Below, in pieces: positions 16,196 through 23,847 of a stretch of 33,855 nucleotides of DNA (position 1 is the stretch's first letter; each line of letters opens with the position of its first letter). The translations under genes and the position numbers were made by a program. Below the pieces are notes generated by a model. That model saw nothing but the letters and a program-made list of their open reading frames with translations. It was not told the origin of the DNA and did not search any database. The DNA is taken from the NCBI GenBank assembly GCA_947455515.1, contig CANGOF010000018.1, positions 1 to 33,855 on the forward strand. The letters run 5' to 3'. Origin of the DNA: Flavobacteriia bacterium. Its GTDB lineage: Bacteria; Bacteroidota; Bacteroidia; Flavobacteriales_D; Crocinitomicaceae.

Positions 16196-18148
16196 ATGAC
16201 TAAAAACGTATTATACGCTGTACTTATTTTTATTTGTACTATTTCCTTTAATTTATTTGGACAAAACATCGAATTTAAAAATTACGATTGGACAGATACG
16301 GTTACAAGTAGTAAAATTCCTGCGAGTATGAGTAAGGAAAACAGTGTGATTATTTTTGAAAAAAGAACCTTTGAATATTGTTTCAATAGCCAAGGAAATT
16401 TGGAGAAATACATGTTGATCCACAAAAAAATTAAAATTCTTCAAGAGAAAGGAATTGAGGATAATAATAAATTGTATGTTTCTGCCTATTCCCCAGATGA
16501 GGTATTAAACTTTAAAGCACGTGTAATTTCTCCAGAGAATAAAATTACCGAAATGTTTAAAGGAGAAACAAAAATGGTAAATGAAGATGGTTCCAATTAC
16601 ATGGTATTAGCTGTGGAAGGGTTGACCTTAGGATGCGATTTAGAGTATTATTATATCAAGCAAATAAATGCTAACTACTTTAATACCTTTCGTTTTCAAG
16701 ATCAAAAAAATCGTTTGAGTACGGAGTTTACCTTTATTTCACCTAAAAGTCTGACATTCAAAACGAAGTCGTACAATAATTTGCCTAATTTAAAAGATAC
16801 GTTAATAGATACAAAGCGTTTTTACACCTTGAAATTAGGCTTAATTGAAGCAATGGATGAAGAGAAATACGCTGCGTATGATGCTTCTGTGATGCGTGTT
16901 GAAATTAAGTTAAGTCAAAATTTAAATGACGGTAAAGCAGAATTATTTACTTGGGCAGGTGCAGCAAGTCAAATCTATGCGAATATTCATTATGAAAATA
17001 AAGAGGAATCTAAGAATGTGAAAAAGGTACTTAAGCAATTTACATGTACCGATAATTTGTGTTTGGTAAAAGAAATTGAATCCTACATTAAAAGTAATTT
17101 TAACATCCAAGAAACAGGAGAAAGTGATGACGTAGCATCGTCTTTTAAACGTAAATACACTTCTACAATGGGTATTTTAAAATTGTATGTTCGTTTCTTC
17201 GAGCAAGCAGGTATTCCATATGAATTAGTGGTAGGGATAGATAAATTTGATTCTAAATTTGATGCATCTTTTGAAACATGGAATTACTTGGAATCCTATT
17301 TATTTTATTTTCCTAAACTTCAAAAATATTTATCTCCAACTGCAGATGCGATGCGTTTAGGTTTTTACCCTGGTGGATTGATGTTGACAGATGCCTTGTT
17401 TATTAAAGAAGTAGGGATTGGAGACACGAAATCTGCGTTAGGTAAAATTCAAAAAATTGCAGAGATTCCAATGGAAACTACCTACAACAATTTGGATATT
17501 GAAATGAACGTAGATGTAGCAACATTGAAATCTAAATTAAAAATCTCGCACATTGCAAATGGCTTCATGGCACATGATATTCGTGCGTATTATTATTATT
17601 CTACTGAAGAAGATAGAACAAAATACGTGGAATCCACGTTCAAATATGGTGTAAAAGATGCTGTATTATCTAATATTTCTGTAAAAGGATATGATTTAGC
17701 AAAAGGAGAAACGGAAACGGATTTTGTATTAACGGCAGATGTTGCGAGTAGCGAGTTGATTGAAAAAGCAGGTGGAGATATTATCGTTAAGATTGGTGAA
17801 TTGATTGGTGAACAATCGGAGATGTACCAAGACAAGGACCGTAAAATGGATATGGAGTTAGAAAATACTCACTCTTATTCCCGTAAAATTGTTTTTAATA
17901 TTCCAGCTGGTTATGAAGTAAAAGGATTGGAAACGTTTAATTTCTCTTCCGAATTTGAGAACAAAGACGGTCGTAAATCTGGCTTTGTATCCAAAGGAAG
18001 AATCGAAGGAACGAAAATTATAATCGAAGTACGTGAATATTATGCAAGTATTTTTTACCCAAAATCTTTGTTTGAAGCGTATAAAAAAGTGATAAATTCT
18101 GCAGCAGATTTCAATAAATTGACGTTGATATTAGTGAAGAAGAAATAG
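16196..18148 (+). CDS. DUF3857/transglutaminase-like exported protein with degenerate triad
   Basis: A 650-aa protein with a signal peptide (residues 1-22, ending NLFGQ). It is laid out like its upstream neighbour: a DUF3857-like N-terminus, a central helical/core region and a C-terminal beta domain (PAGYEVKGLETFNFSSEF corresponds to PAGYTCTYLPEASNFKHDNF in the neighbour). Aligning on the shared GIP/NIP anchor puts Thr324 (KYTSTMGILKL) where the neighbour has Cys338. The His segment becomes ETWNYLESY, and the Asp segment becomes YLSPTAD. No triad residue is retained, so it is probably catalytically dead and may be a binding partner or regulator. The 5-nt gap to the active-looking paralogue supports a paired function arising from tandem duplication. 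Confidence 0.82.
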   Translation: MTKNVLYAVLIFICTISFNLFGQNIEFKNYDWTDTVTSSKIPASMSKENSVIIFEKRTFEYCFNSQGNLEKYMLIHKKIKILQEKGIEDNNKLYVSAYSPDEVLNFKARVISPENKITEMFKGETKMVNEDGSNYMVLAVEGLTLGCDLEYYYIKQINANYFNTFRFQDQKNRLSTEFTFISPKSLTFKTKSYNNLPNLKDTLIDTKRFYTLKLGLIEAMDEEKYAAYDASVMRVEIKLSQNLNDGKAELFTWAGAASQIYANIHYENKEESKNVKKVLKQFTCTDNLCLVKEIESYIKSNFNIQETGESDDVASSFKRKYTSTMGILKLYVRFFEQAGIPYELVVGIDKFDSKFDASFETWNYLESYLFYFPKLQKYLSPTADAMRLGFYPGGLMLTDALFIKEVGIGDTKSALGKIQKIAEIPMETTYNNLDIEMNVDVATLKSKLKISHIANGFMAHDIRAYYYYSTEEDRTKYVESTFKYGVKDAVLSNISVKGYDLAKGETETDFVLTADVASSELIEKAGGDIIVKIGELIGEQSEMYQDKDRKMDMELENTHSYSRKIVFNIPAGYEVKGLETFNFSSEFENKDGRKSGFVSKGRIEGTKIIIEVREYYASIFYPKSLFEAYKKVINSAADFNKLTLILVKKK

Positions 18149-18207
18149 GATTATTTATATCCTAAGATTCTAAATTAGGGGCAAGCAAATTAAGTAATAC
18201 GTAACAA

Positions 18208-19179
18208 ATGAAAATAGTTCAAAGATTTATTTTGTTTTTCTTCGTGTGTGGTGCTTTAAACCTAAACGCTCAAGCTTCTATTTTTGCTTGTTTAGAAAAT
18301 GGCGATATTGCATTAATTGATCCAAATGATTGTTCTTCAAAAATCTTGAGTAATAATAAGAATTTAAAACAAATTAATTTTTCATACTATTTTGATTATT
18401 TCACTGATATTACATATTCCAATGGATATTTGTATGGTATTTATGACGATTTATATGTTATAGATTTATCAAATAATGAAATTAAACAAATACAAGACAC
18501 TAATTTTCATGGTTGTATGGGTTTAGCAAGCGATAATCGTGGGAATTTATATGGTTCTGGGGACAATCTAAATAAGTACAATTTAGAGTCGAAGCAATCT
18601 AAAATCCTCGGTAAACTAACAAATCTTACCGATGGGGATATAGAGTTGAAAAATGATGTAATTTACGTTACTACATTTGATTCTGTTGGTAATTATTTGT
18701 CTAAAATTAAAACAAATCCATTTTCTGATACTGTCATTAGTATTCTTAATGCTGATATGAATTTTGGACTTACTAATTTTCCTGATTTAGCTAAGAATGA
18801 ATTGTATTTTTCTAAAGTTAATGATTTATTTGTCTTGAATTTAAATACAGGTGAAGAAAAATTAAAATGTCCAAATATTGTTGAACATGTAATTTTTGGC
18901 TTAACATCTGGTCCTTCCACATTAAGTATCAATAATCTTTCTTTAGAAATTCCTTTTAACCTCATACAAAATTCCGACGCACAGCAATTGACTATTACTT
19001 TGAATGAGCCTAAGTATACCTATTCTGGATATGTTTTGAATAGTTTAGGGGAAGAAATTTTAGATTTAGGTGTCATTACAGACACAAAAACTATTAATCT
19101 GAGTGATTTGTCTAATGGGTTATACTTTGTGAAAATCGTTAGTTCAGAAAATTCGTATTTTAAGAAGTTTTATAAATAA
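18208..19179 (+). CDS. Secreted protein with T9SS type A sorting domain
   Basis: A 323-aa protein with a signal peptide (to about residue 22, LNLNAQ). The middle (about 25-240) consists of repeating beta-strand units (such as GYLYGIYDDLYVIDLSNNEI and GCMGLASDNRGNLYGSGDNL) that look like a small propeller. The last 75 or so residues form the Por secretion tail: a beta-sandwich ending SNGLYFVKIVSSENSYFKKFYK, the hallmark of type A T9SS cargo. The protein is therefore expected to cross the outer membrane by type IX secretion and be anchored or released at the surface. It lies 59 nt after the transglutaminase pair and may be transcribed with it. No enzymatic motif was recognised. Confidence 0.85.
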   Translation: MKIVQRFILFFFVCGALNLNAQASIFACLENGDIALIDPNDCSSKILSNNKNLKQINFSYYFDYFTDITYSNGYLYGIYDDLYVIDLSNNEIKQIQDTNFHGCMGLASDNRGNLYGSGDNLNKYNLESKQSKILGKLTNLTDGDIELKNDVIYVTTFDSVGNYLSKIKTNPFSDTVISILNADMNFGLTNFPDLAKNELYFSKVNDLFVLNLNTGEEKLKCPNIVEHVIFGLTSGPSTLSINNLSLEIPFNLIQNSDAQQLTITLNEPKYTYSGYVLNSLGEEILDLGVITDTKTINLSDLSNGLYFVKIVSSENSYFKKFYK

Positions 19180-19224
19180 TAGCGAGACAATTTTGAATAT
19201 AAAGTTAGATAATAGAGCTTGGGA

Positions 19225-19257
19225 ATGAGTAAACTTACAGTTAATATTAAATTTTGA
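19225..19257 (+). other. Ten-codon leader ORF overlapping the GT39-like start
   Basis: ATG at 19225 opens a 10-residue frame (MSKLTVNIKF) whose TGA stop (19255-19257) overlaps the TTG start (19254-19256) of the glycosyltransferase gene. It could couple translation to the weak start codon. It is too short to be certain and may be chance. Confidence 0.3.
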
Positions 19258-21170
19258 ACAAACTACTCCATTTTATTAAATCAAATTCAAGTATTCTACT
19301 TATACTAATTTGTTCCATATCCTTACGTTTTTATCGCTTATTCGACCTCCCATTCACCCACGACGAGTTAAGTACTCTTTTTAGAACTTATTATACTTCA
19401 TTTGAGGAGTTAATCCATAAAGGAGTTAAAATTGATGGCCATCCTGCTGGTTTACAAGTCTTTGTTTACTATTTCAAAATGTTATTTGGTAGTTCTGAAT
19501 GGGTAATAAAAACACCTTTTTTAGTTTTTGGGGTTGCTTCCGTTTGGTTAGTCTATGTAATTTACACAAAATGGTATAATAAAACATTTGGTTTAATTTC
19601 AGCAGCTTTTCTTGCATCACTTCAGTATACTGTGATGTATAGTCAAATTGCACGTCCCTATATCAGCGGGATGTTTTTTGTATTAGCCCTTGTCTATTTT
19701 TGGAATTCGCTTTTTATAGAGAAAAAACAGCATTGGATCAATTATGTTGGGTATGTGTTGGTTGCAGATTTGTGTTTATATAACCATCATTTTTCTGCTT
19801 TGATGGCGGTAATTATTTCTATTACTGGTTTGTTTTTTGTAGATCGCAAAACAAGTTGGAAGTTCATTATTGCAGGCCTTGGAATTGTGTTCTTATATGT
19901 ACCACATCTTTCCATTTTAAAAGCCCAGTTAGCATTGAAAGGCTTGGGTTGGGTCAATAAACCTAACTTGTTTTTTGTGCGTGATTATTTTTGTTACCTC
20001 GGTCAATTTTCTTGGGTGGTTCTGTTACTTTGTATTGGTTTACTTATTTTTAGCCTCTTTCGTTTTCAGAAAAGTGCCTATTTTTCAACGAAAACATTCG
20101 TTTCTTTCTTGTGGTTTGTTTTGCCATTTGCTATTGGTTACCTCTATTCGGTTTACAGAGCTCCTTTATTACAATATTCGGTATTGATTTTTAGTTTTCC
20201 TTATCTATTTCCTGTTTTATTTGGTGGTATTAAATCTTTTTCAAACAAAGTAAACATTGGCATAGTGATACTCATACTTGGAATCAATAGTTCGGTGCTC
20301 ATTTTTCAACGTAAACATTATACCTTGTTTTATGAATCGATTTATAAAGAAATCGTATTACAAGCAAGAAATCAGAATTCTAAAAATTCTGTTTTGCTCT
20401 TGGATGCATCCGCTACTGATAAAGATATTATGGAGCATTATATTACGAAATGGCAAATTAACCTACCAATACATTGGATAGATTCGTTTCATAACTTGGG
20501 TGTATTCCGTAAATATGTCAAAGAAATGTCGTTGAATCACGAGTCATTGTATTTTGGAGCAATGTTTAGTTCAAGGCCTTCGCTTATTCCTATCATCCAT
20601 GAGTTTTTCCCCGAACTTATTAAAAGAAGGGATTATATTTCAGGCAGTACGTTTGTGTTTTCGAAAGGTAAACCAACGCTTCGTGTGCTTAGTGCCATAC
20701 ATTTTGATAAAAATGTCACACATTGGTCGCCTTTGAGTGTGTATAAGTCTTATATTCAATCTGGTCATTTTGCTATGGATAGCACCATAGAATATTCGTT
20801 AGGGTATGAGAATTTAATATCAAACTTACTTCCAAAGCAATACGATATTATTGATGTTTCTTTGCGCTTAAAATTAACTTCCAAAATGTGTCACGCAAGC
20901 GTGGTGACTTCTATCAGTTCATTAGATCAGCAATTGGATTGGAGTTCCACCAATTTTTCTGAATATGCTGATTCAACAATTACCTCTACTGAATGGATAA
21001 CGATACACCATAGTATTTGTCCGAATGAACTTTCACGAAATACAAAAGACGCAAAACTGTCTGTTTTTATTTGGAATGCGGATAAAGAAACGTTTAGTTT
21101 TGATGATATACGAATTTCCATTCGTAAGGAAAATCCAATTAAGTTTGGTTTGTATTTTCCAGTGAAGTAG
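19254..21170 (+). CDS. GT39/ArnT-like integral membrane glycosyltransferase
   Basis: A 638-aa protein. The N-terminal 350 or so residues hold about ten hydrophobic helices. The first loop carries THDELS (Asp37, Glu38), the acidic DE motif of polyprenyl-phosphate-dependent GT-C enzymes (PMT/ArnT type), followed by DGHPAGLQVFVYYF. The last 280 or so residues form a soluble, probably periplasmic domain. Such enzymes transfer sugars from a lipid-phosphate donor to protein or lipid. A stop codon at 19248-19250 lies just upstream in frame and no ATG precedes the first helix, so TTG at 19254 is the best start. A short leader ORF overlaps it. The acceptor is unknown; T9SS cargo or surface polysaccharide are options. 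Confidence 0.8.
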   Translation: MNKLLHFIKSNSSILLILICSISLRFYRLFDLPFTHDELSTLFRTYYTSFEELIHKGVKIDGHPAGLQVFVYYFKMLFGSSEWVIKTPFLVFGVASVWLVYVIYTKWYNKTFGLISAAFLASLQYTVMYSQIARPYISGMFFVLALVYFWNSLFIEKKQHWINYVGYVLVADLCLYNHHFSALMAVIISITGLFFVDRKTSWKFIIAGLGIVFLYVPHLSILKAQLALKGLGWVNKPNLFFVRDYFCYLGQFSWVVLLLCIGLLIFSLFRFQKSAYFSTKTFVSFLWFVLPFAIGYLYSVYRAPLLQYSVLIFSFPYLFPVLFGGIKSFSNKVNIGIVILILGINSSVLIFQRKHYTLFYESIYKEIVLQARNQNSKNSVLLLDASATDKDIMEHYITKWQINLPIHWIDSFHNLGVFRKYVKEMSLNHESLYFGAMFSSRPSLIPIIHEFFPELIKRRDYISGSTFVFSKGKPTLRVLSAIHFDKNVTHWSPLSVYKSYIQSGHFAMDSTIEYSLGYENLISNLLPKQYDIIDVSLRLKLTSKMCHASVVTSISSLDQQLDWSSTNFSEYADSTITSTEWITIHHSICPNELSRNTKDAKLSVFIWNADKETFSFDDIRISIRKENPIKFGLYFPVK

Positions 21171-21200
21171 AAGTTCTACCTTAAAGTTATGTGAATCAAG

Positions 21201-21219
21201 TGGTCACAATTTGTGACCA
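21201..21219. repeat. Palindrome TGGTCACAA-T-TTGTGACCA
   Basis: Nine-bp perfect arms around a single T, located 31 nt after the GT39-like stop. It shares the core GTCACAA-n-TTGTGAC with the palindrome at 21251-21277. Confidence 0.75.
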
Positions 21220-21250
21220 GTTACGGATAGATTTTATAAAAATTATTAGA

Positions 21251-21277
21251 TTAGAAGTCACAAATTGTGACTTCTAA
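21251..21277. repeat. Palindrome with 13-bp perfect arms at the end of the response regulator gene
   Basis: Arms TTAGAAGTCACAA (21251-21263) and TTGTGACTTCTAA (21265-21277) around a single A. It abuts the stop codon of the response regulator (complement of 21278-21280). On the minus strand it is followed by TCTAATAATTTTTATAAAA, so it may serve as a terminator. Its core matches 21201-21219. Confidence 0.75.
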
Positions 21278-21967
21278 CTACTCCTTAACAAACTTATATC
21301 CAACACCTCGTATGCTGTGAAAGTATTTCGGTGTTTTTGGATCTACTTCAAAGATTTTACGGAAATTGAGAATGTAGTTATCAATCGTTCTGGAGGTTGG
21401 GAATTGATCATTTCCCCATAATGTATCGAGAATTTCGTCTCTGGAAATTACTAATCCTTGTTTGGAGTTAAATAATTTCAATAAATCGATTTCTCGTTTG
21501 CTTAAATCGTATTTTTCACCTGTTAGGGTATTACTTACCAAATAACTGGTAAAATCTACGGAGAAGTCTCCTATGGTGATTTTATCGACAACGGTTGTTG
21601 CTTCTTCGATTCCTTCCACGAGAATTTGCACACGAAGTAATAATTCTTCTAAATCAAAAGGTTTTGGGAGGTAATCGTTTGCTCCTAATTTTAATCCTGC
21701 AATACGGTCTTGTGTGGTTCCTTTGGCAGATAAAAACAATATCGGAACACGACTGTATTTGCGAATTTCTTTACAGATAGTGAGTCCGCTAACTTCTGGT
21801 AGCATGACATCGAGTATTACCAAGTCAAACGTATCCATTTCAAAAGCACGAAGAAAAGCTTCGGTACCATGCGCGATGGAATCTACGCCATATCCTTCTA
21901 ATTCCAGATTCATTTTGATTAAATCTGAAAGACTTTCTTCATCTTCTATTAAACAAATCTTTTTCAT
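21278..21967 (-). CDS. OmpR/PhoB-family response regulator
   Basis: A 229-aa protein from the ATG at 21965-21967; an in-frame TTG four codons earlier lies in a repeat and is less likely. The receiver domain has the acidic pocket ICLIEDEE, phospho-acceptor Asp53 in LVILDVMLPEVSG, and the conserved Lys in DYLPKPFDLEEL. The C-terminal winged-helix DNA-binding domain runs from about residue 125 to 227, with DLSKREIDLLKLFNSKQG and SRTIDNYILNFRKIF as its recognition region, ending FHSIRGVGYKF. No histidine kinase is encoded alongside in the window. It is the last gene of the ftsX-DUF3098-uppP-truB run, 8 nt after truB; a 32-nt repeat forms the junction. Confidence 0.92.
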   Translation of the reverse strand: MKKICLIEDEESLSDLIKMNLELEGYGVDSIAHGTEAFLRAFEMDTFDLVILDVMLPEVSGLTICKEIRKYSRVPILFLSAKGTTQDRIAGLKLGANDYLPKPFDLEELLLRVQILVEGIEEATTVVDKITIGDFSVDFTSYLVSNTLTGEKYDLSKREIDLLKLFNSKQGLVISRDEILDTLWGNDQFPTSRTIDNYILNFRKIFEVDPKTPKYFHSIRGVGYKFVKE

Positions 21968-21970
21968 CAC

Positions 21971-22002
21971 AATTGTCAATTATCAATTGTCAATTGACAA
22001 TT
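21971..22002. repeat. 32-nt AATTGTCAATT repeat, copy A (truB/response regulator junction)
   Basis: Contains the 18-nt perfect palindrome AATTGTCAATTGACAATT (21985-22002), preceded by a further AATTGTCAATT unit. It matches copy B at 29037-29068 in 29 of 32 positions. The end of the truB reading frame and its TGA stop lie inside it. Confidence 0.8.
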
Positions 22003-22683
22003 TTGAATTTCCTCAATCCATTCTTCTACCGATTTGGAATTTTCAATTAAAAAACTTCCGGAGGCAGTTCTACGTAACGCGATTAACGCGGCTCCAGCAT
22101 TTAGTTTATGTCCAAAGTCATTCGCGATGGAACGAATGTAAGTTCCTTTGCTGCAAGTAATTTTGAAGTCTATTTCCGGAAAACGGGTAGCATCTATTTC
22201 AAATGCAGTGATGTTAATTTTATTTGCTTTTAGAATAACTTCTTTCCCTGCTCTTGCTAAGTCATAGGCACGTTTGCCATCTACTTGTTTGGCAGAAAAT
22301 ATCGGTGGAACTTGGTCTTGTTCTCCTAAAAATGAAAGACTCACTTCTTCGATTAATTCGGGTGTAATATGATCGATTGGAAATTCTTTGTTAAATTCCG
22401 TTTCTAAATCGTATGATGGAGTTGTTTTACCAACTAAAATGGTACCTGTATAGGTTTTATCCTCCATCACAAATTGATCAATCTTCTTGGTGTTTTTACC
22501 GGTACAAATAATTAAAAGTCCAGTTGCTAATGGATCTAAAGTTCCAGCATGACCTACCTTAAATTTTTTTATTCCAAGTTTTTGTTTGAGGTTCCAACGC
22601 AATTTATTCACCACATCAAAGGAAGTCCAATTCAAAGGTTTATCTACTAATAGGTTTTCGCCAGCTTGGAAATCGTATTGCAT
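21976..22683 (-). CDS. truB: tRNA pseudouridine(55) synthase
   Basis: A 235-aa protein, the short TruB form without a PUA extension that is usual in this phylum. The catalytic Asp50 lies in VGHAGTLDPLATGLL. Other motifs are ENLLVDKPLNWTSFDVV at the N-terminus, KTYTGTILVGKTTPSYD, QVPPIFSAKQVDGKRAYDLAR and CSKGTYIRSIANDFG. It makes pseudouridine 55 in the T-loop of tRNAs. The last residues, NCQLTIDN, and the TGA stop are encoded by the 32-nt AATTGTCAATT repeat, so the native C-terminus has been replaced or extended by the repeat. A separate 36-nt repeat lies just upstream of its ATG. The gene is in the ftsX-DUF3098-uppP-truB run. Confidence 0.95.
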   Translation of the reverse strand: MQYDFQAGENLLVDKPLNWTSFDVVNKLRWNLKQKLGIKKFKVGHAGTLDPLATGLLIICTGKNTKKIDQFVMEDKTYTGTILVGKTTPSYDLETEFNKEFPIDHITPELIEEVSLSFLGEQDQVPPIFSAKQVDGKRAYDLARAGKEVILKANKINITAFEIDATRFPEIDFKITCSKGTYIRSIANDFGHKLNAGAALIALRRTASGSFLIENSKSVEEWIEEIQNCQLTIDN

Positions 22684-22684
22684 T

Positions 22685-22720
22685 AATTTGAAAATTTGAA
22701 AATGAGTGAATTTGAAAATG
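22685..22720 (+). repeat. Solo 36-nt copy of the four-helix cassette repeat, in the uppP-truB gap
   Basis: Begins AATTTGAAAATTTGAAAATG and ends GTGAATTTGAAAATG. It is exactly the same length as the cassette ends and matches the repeat at 3272-3307 at 32 of 36 positions (differences at positions 9, 20, 24 and 33). It occupies most of the 43-nt space between the uppP stop and the truB start. Confidence 0.7.
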
Positions 22721-22726
22721 CAGGTG

Positions 22727-23566
22727 TTATTTATTGAACACTAATTCAAAAATAATAAAGGCGATTCCAAGTACGATGCGGTACCATCCCCACATTTTGA
22801 ATCCGTATTTTTTTAAGATTCCGATGAAGAATTTGATGGCAAGTACAGCAACAGCAAATGCTACGATATTACCGATAATGAATAAAATCATATAATTTTT
22901 TTCCATCAACATTTCGTAGCCTTTCATTTCCTTGATCGTTTCTACAGCATTAACCATAACAGGTACATCCCAATCTTTTAAGAAGATGGAATAACTTGTT
23001 ACTGCCAACATCGTTGGAACCGCTAAAAAGAAACTGAATTCAGCAGCCATACGCATGGTTAAACCTTGTTGCATCCCACCAATGATGGATGCAGCGGAGC
23101 GACTCGTTCCAGGCATCATAGCCAAACATTGCCAAAAACCAATGGTGATAGCACTTTTGTTGCTCACATTTTGTTCTTCGTCGATGCGTGTATTTTTAAA
23201 TAAACGGTGAATGAATAACAAGATAATACCACCAACAATCAGCGTTATTGCAATAGGAAGTGGTTTTTCAAGCACTGCTTCAATTTTGTCATCAAACAAT
23301 TTACCTAGCACTAAGGCTGGAATAACGGCTAAACCAATTTTCACGTAGAACTTGAAGTTGGTAAAGTCAAAGAATTTTTTCCAGTACAATACAACAACTG
23401 CAAGTATAGCACCAAACTGTATGGATACTTGAAACATTTTTACAAACACGTCTTTCTCAATACCAAAGATAGTACTGGTGAAAATCATGTGTGCAGTAGA
23501 GGAAACAGGAAGGAATTCGGTTAAACCTTCGATAATCGCTAAAACAATCGCTTGAAGAAAATCCAT
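22727..23566 (-). CDS. uppP: Undecaprenyl-diphosphatase
   Basis: A 279-aa polytopic membrane protein of the BacA/UppP family. The first active-site motif, EGLTEFLPVSSTAH, is at residues 13-26; the second, MPGTSRSAASIIGGM, is mid-protein. About eight hydrophobic helices fit the family. It dephosphorylates undecaprenyl pyrophosphate so the lipid carrier for peptidoglycan and other surface polymers can be reused, and it can confer bacitracin resistance when abundant. The start is one base after the DUF3098 stop region, so translation is coupled. The gap to truB is filled by a dispersed repeat. Functionally it supports PBP1A encoded at 4416-6980. Confidence 0.95.
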   Translation of the reverse strand: MDFLQAIVLAIIEGLTEFLPVSSTAHMIFTSTIFGIEKDVFVKMFQVSIQFGAILAVVVLYWKKFFDFTNFKFYVKIGLAVIPALVLGKLFDDKIEAVLEKPLPIAITLIVGGIILLFIHRLFKNTRIDEEQNVSNKSAITIGFWQCLAMMPGTSRSAASIIGGMQQGLTMRMAAEFSFFLAVPTMLAVTSYSIFLKDWDVPVMVNAVETIKEMKGYEMLMEKNYMILFIIGNIVAFAVAVLAIKFFIGILKKYGFKMWGWYRIVLGIAFIIFELVFNK

Positions 23567-23567
23567 C

Positions 23568-23831
23568 TTACTTAGCAGGAGTTTCGTTGTTCTCTTCTTT
23601 CTTCGGTTTTTTCATGATCGCGTAAATCATGATGATGTAACCCGCAATGATTAGAATTGGAGAAACTGTCAAACGTACAGGAGAAAATAATGCATCTGCA
23701 TCAAATTTTGTTGGGTCGGCAGAACCACCACCAATCATAAGTAGAAAACCAACAACATTGATTACTAAACCAATGATCAATAGTTTGTAGTTTAAATCCT
23801 GAAACGCGAATCTGTGATTTGCTTTGTCCAT
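23568..23831 (-). CDS. DUF3098 small membrane protein
   Basis: An 87-aa protein with two hydrophobic helices (about residues 15-34, LLIIGLVINVVGFLLMIGGG, and 54-71, TVSPILIIAGYIIMIYAI) and a charged KKPKKEENNE tail. The FAFQDLNYKLLIIGL opening and the PTKFDADALFSPVRLTVSPI loop are characteristic of DUF3098, a Bacteroidota family nearly always encoded between ftsX and uppP, as here. The function is unknown; its conserved position suggests a role linked to the divisome or lipid-carrier recycling. Gaps are 16 nt to ftsX and 1 nt to uppP. Confidence 0.9.
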   Translation of the reverse strand: MDKANHRFAFQDLNYKLLIIGLVINVVGFLLMIGGGSADPTKFDADALFSPVRLTVSPILIIAGYIIMIYAIMKKPKKEENNETPAK

Positions 23832-23847
23832 CTTTTTTATTTTTTAA

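Noticed and set aside
18146-18164. Terminator hairpin (TAGGAT/ATCCTA) after the second transglutaminase-like gene
   Set aside because: Only a 6-bp AT-rich stem with no T run, so read-through to the T9SS cargo gene is just as likely.
21714-22160. 148-aa plus-strand frame across the response regulator/truB junction
   Set aside because: Lies antisense to two well-supported genes and runs through the dispersed repeat; no recognisable domain.
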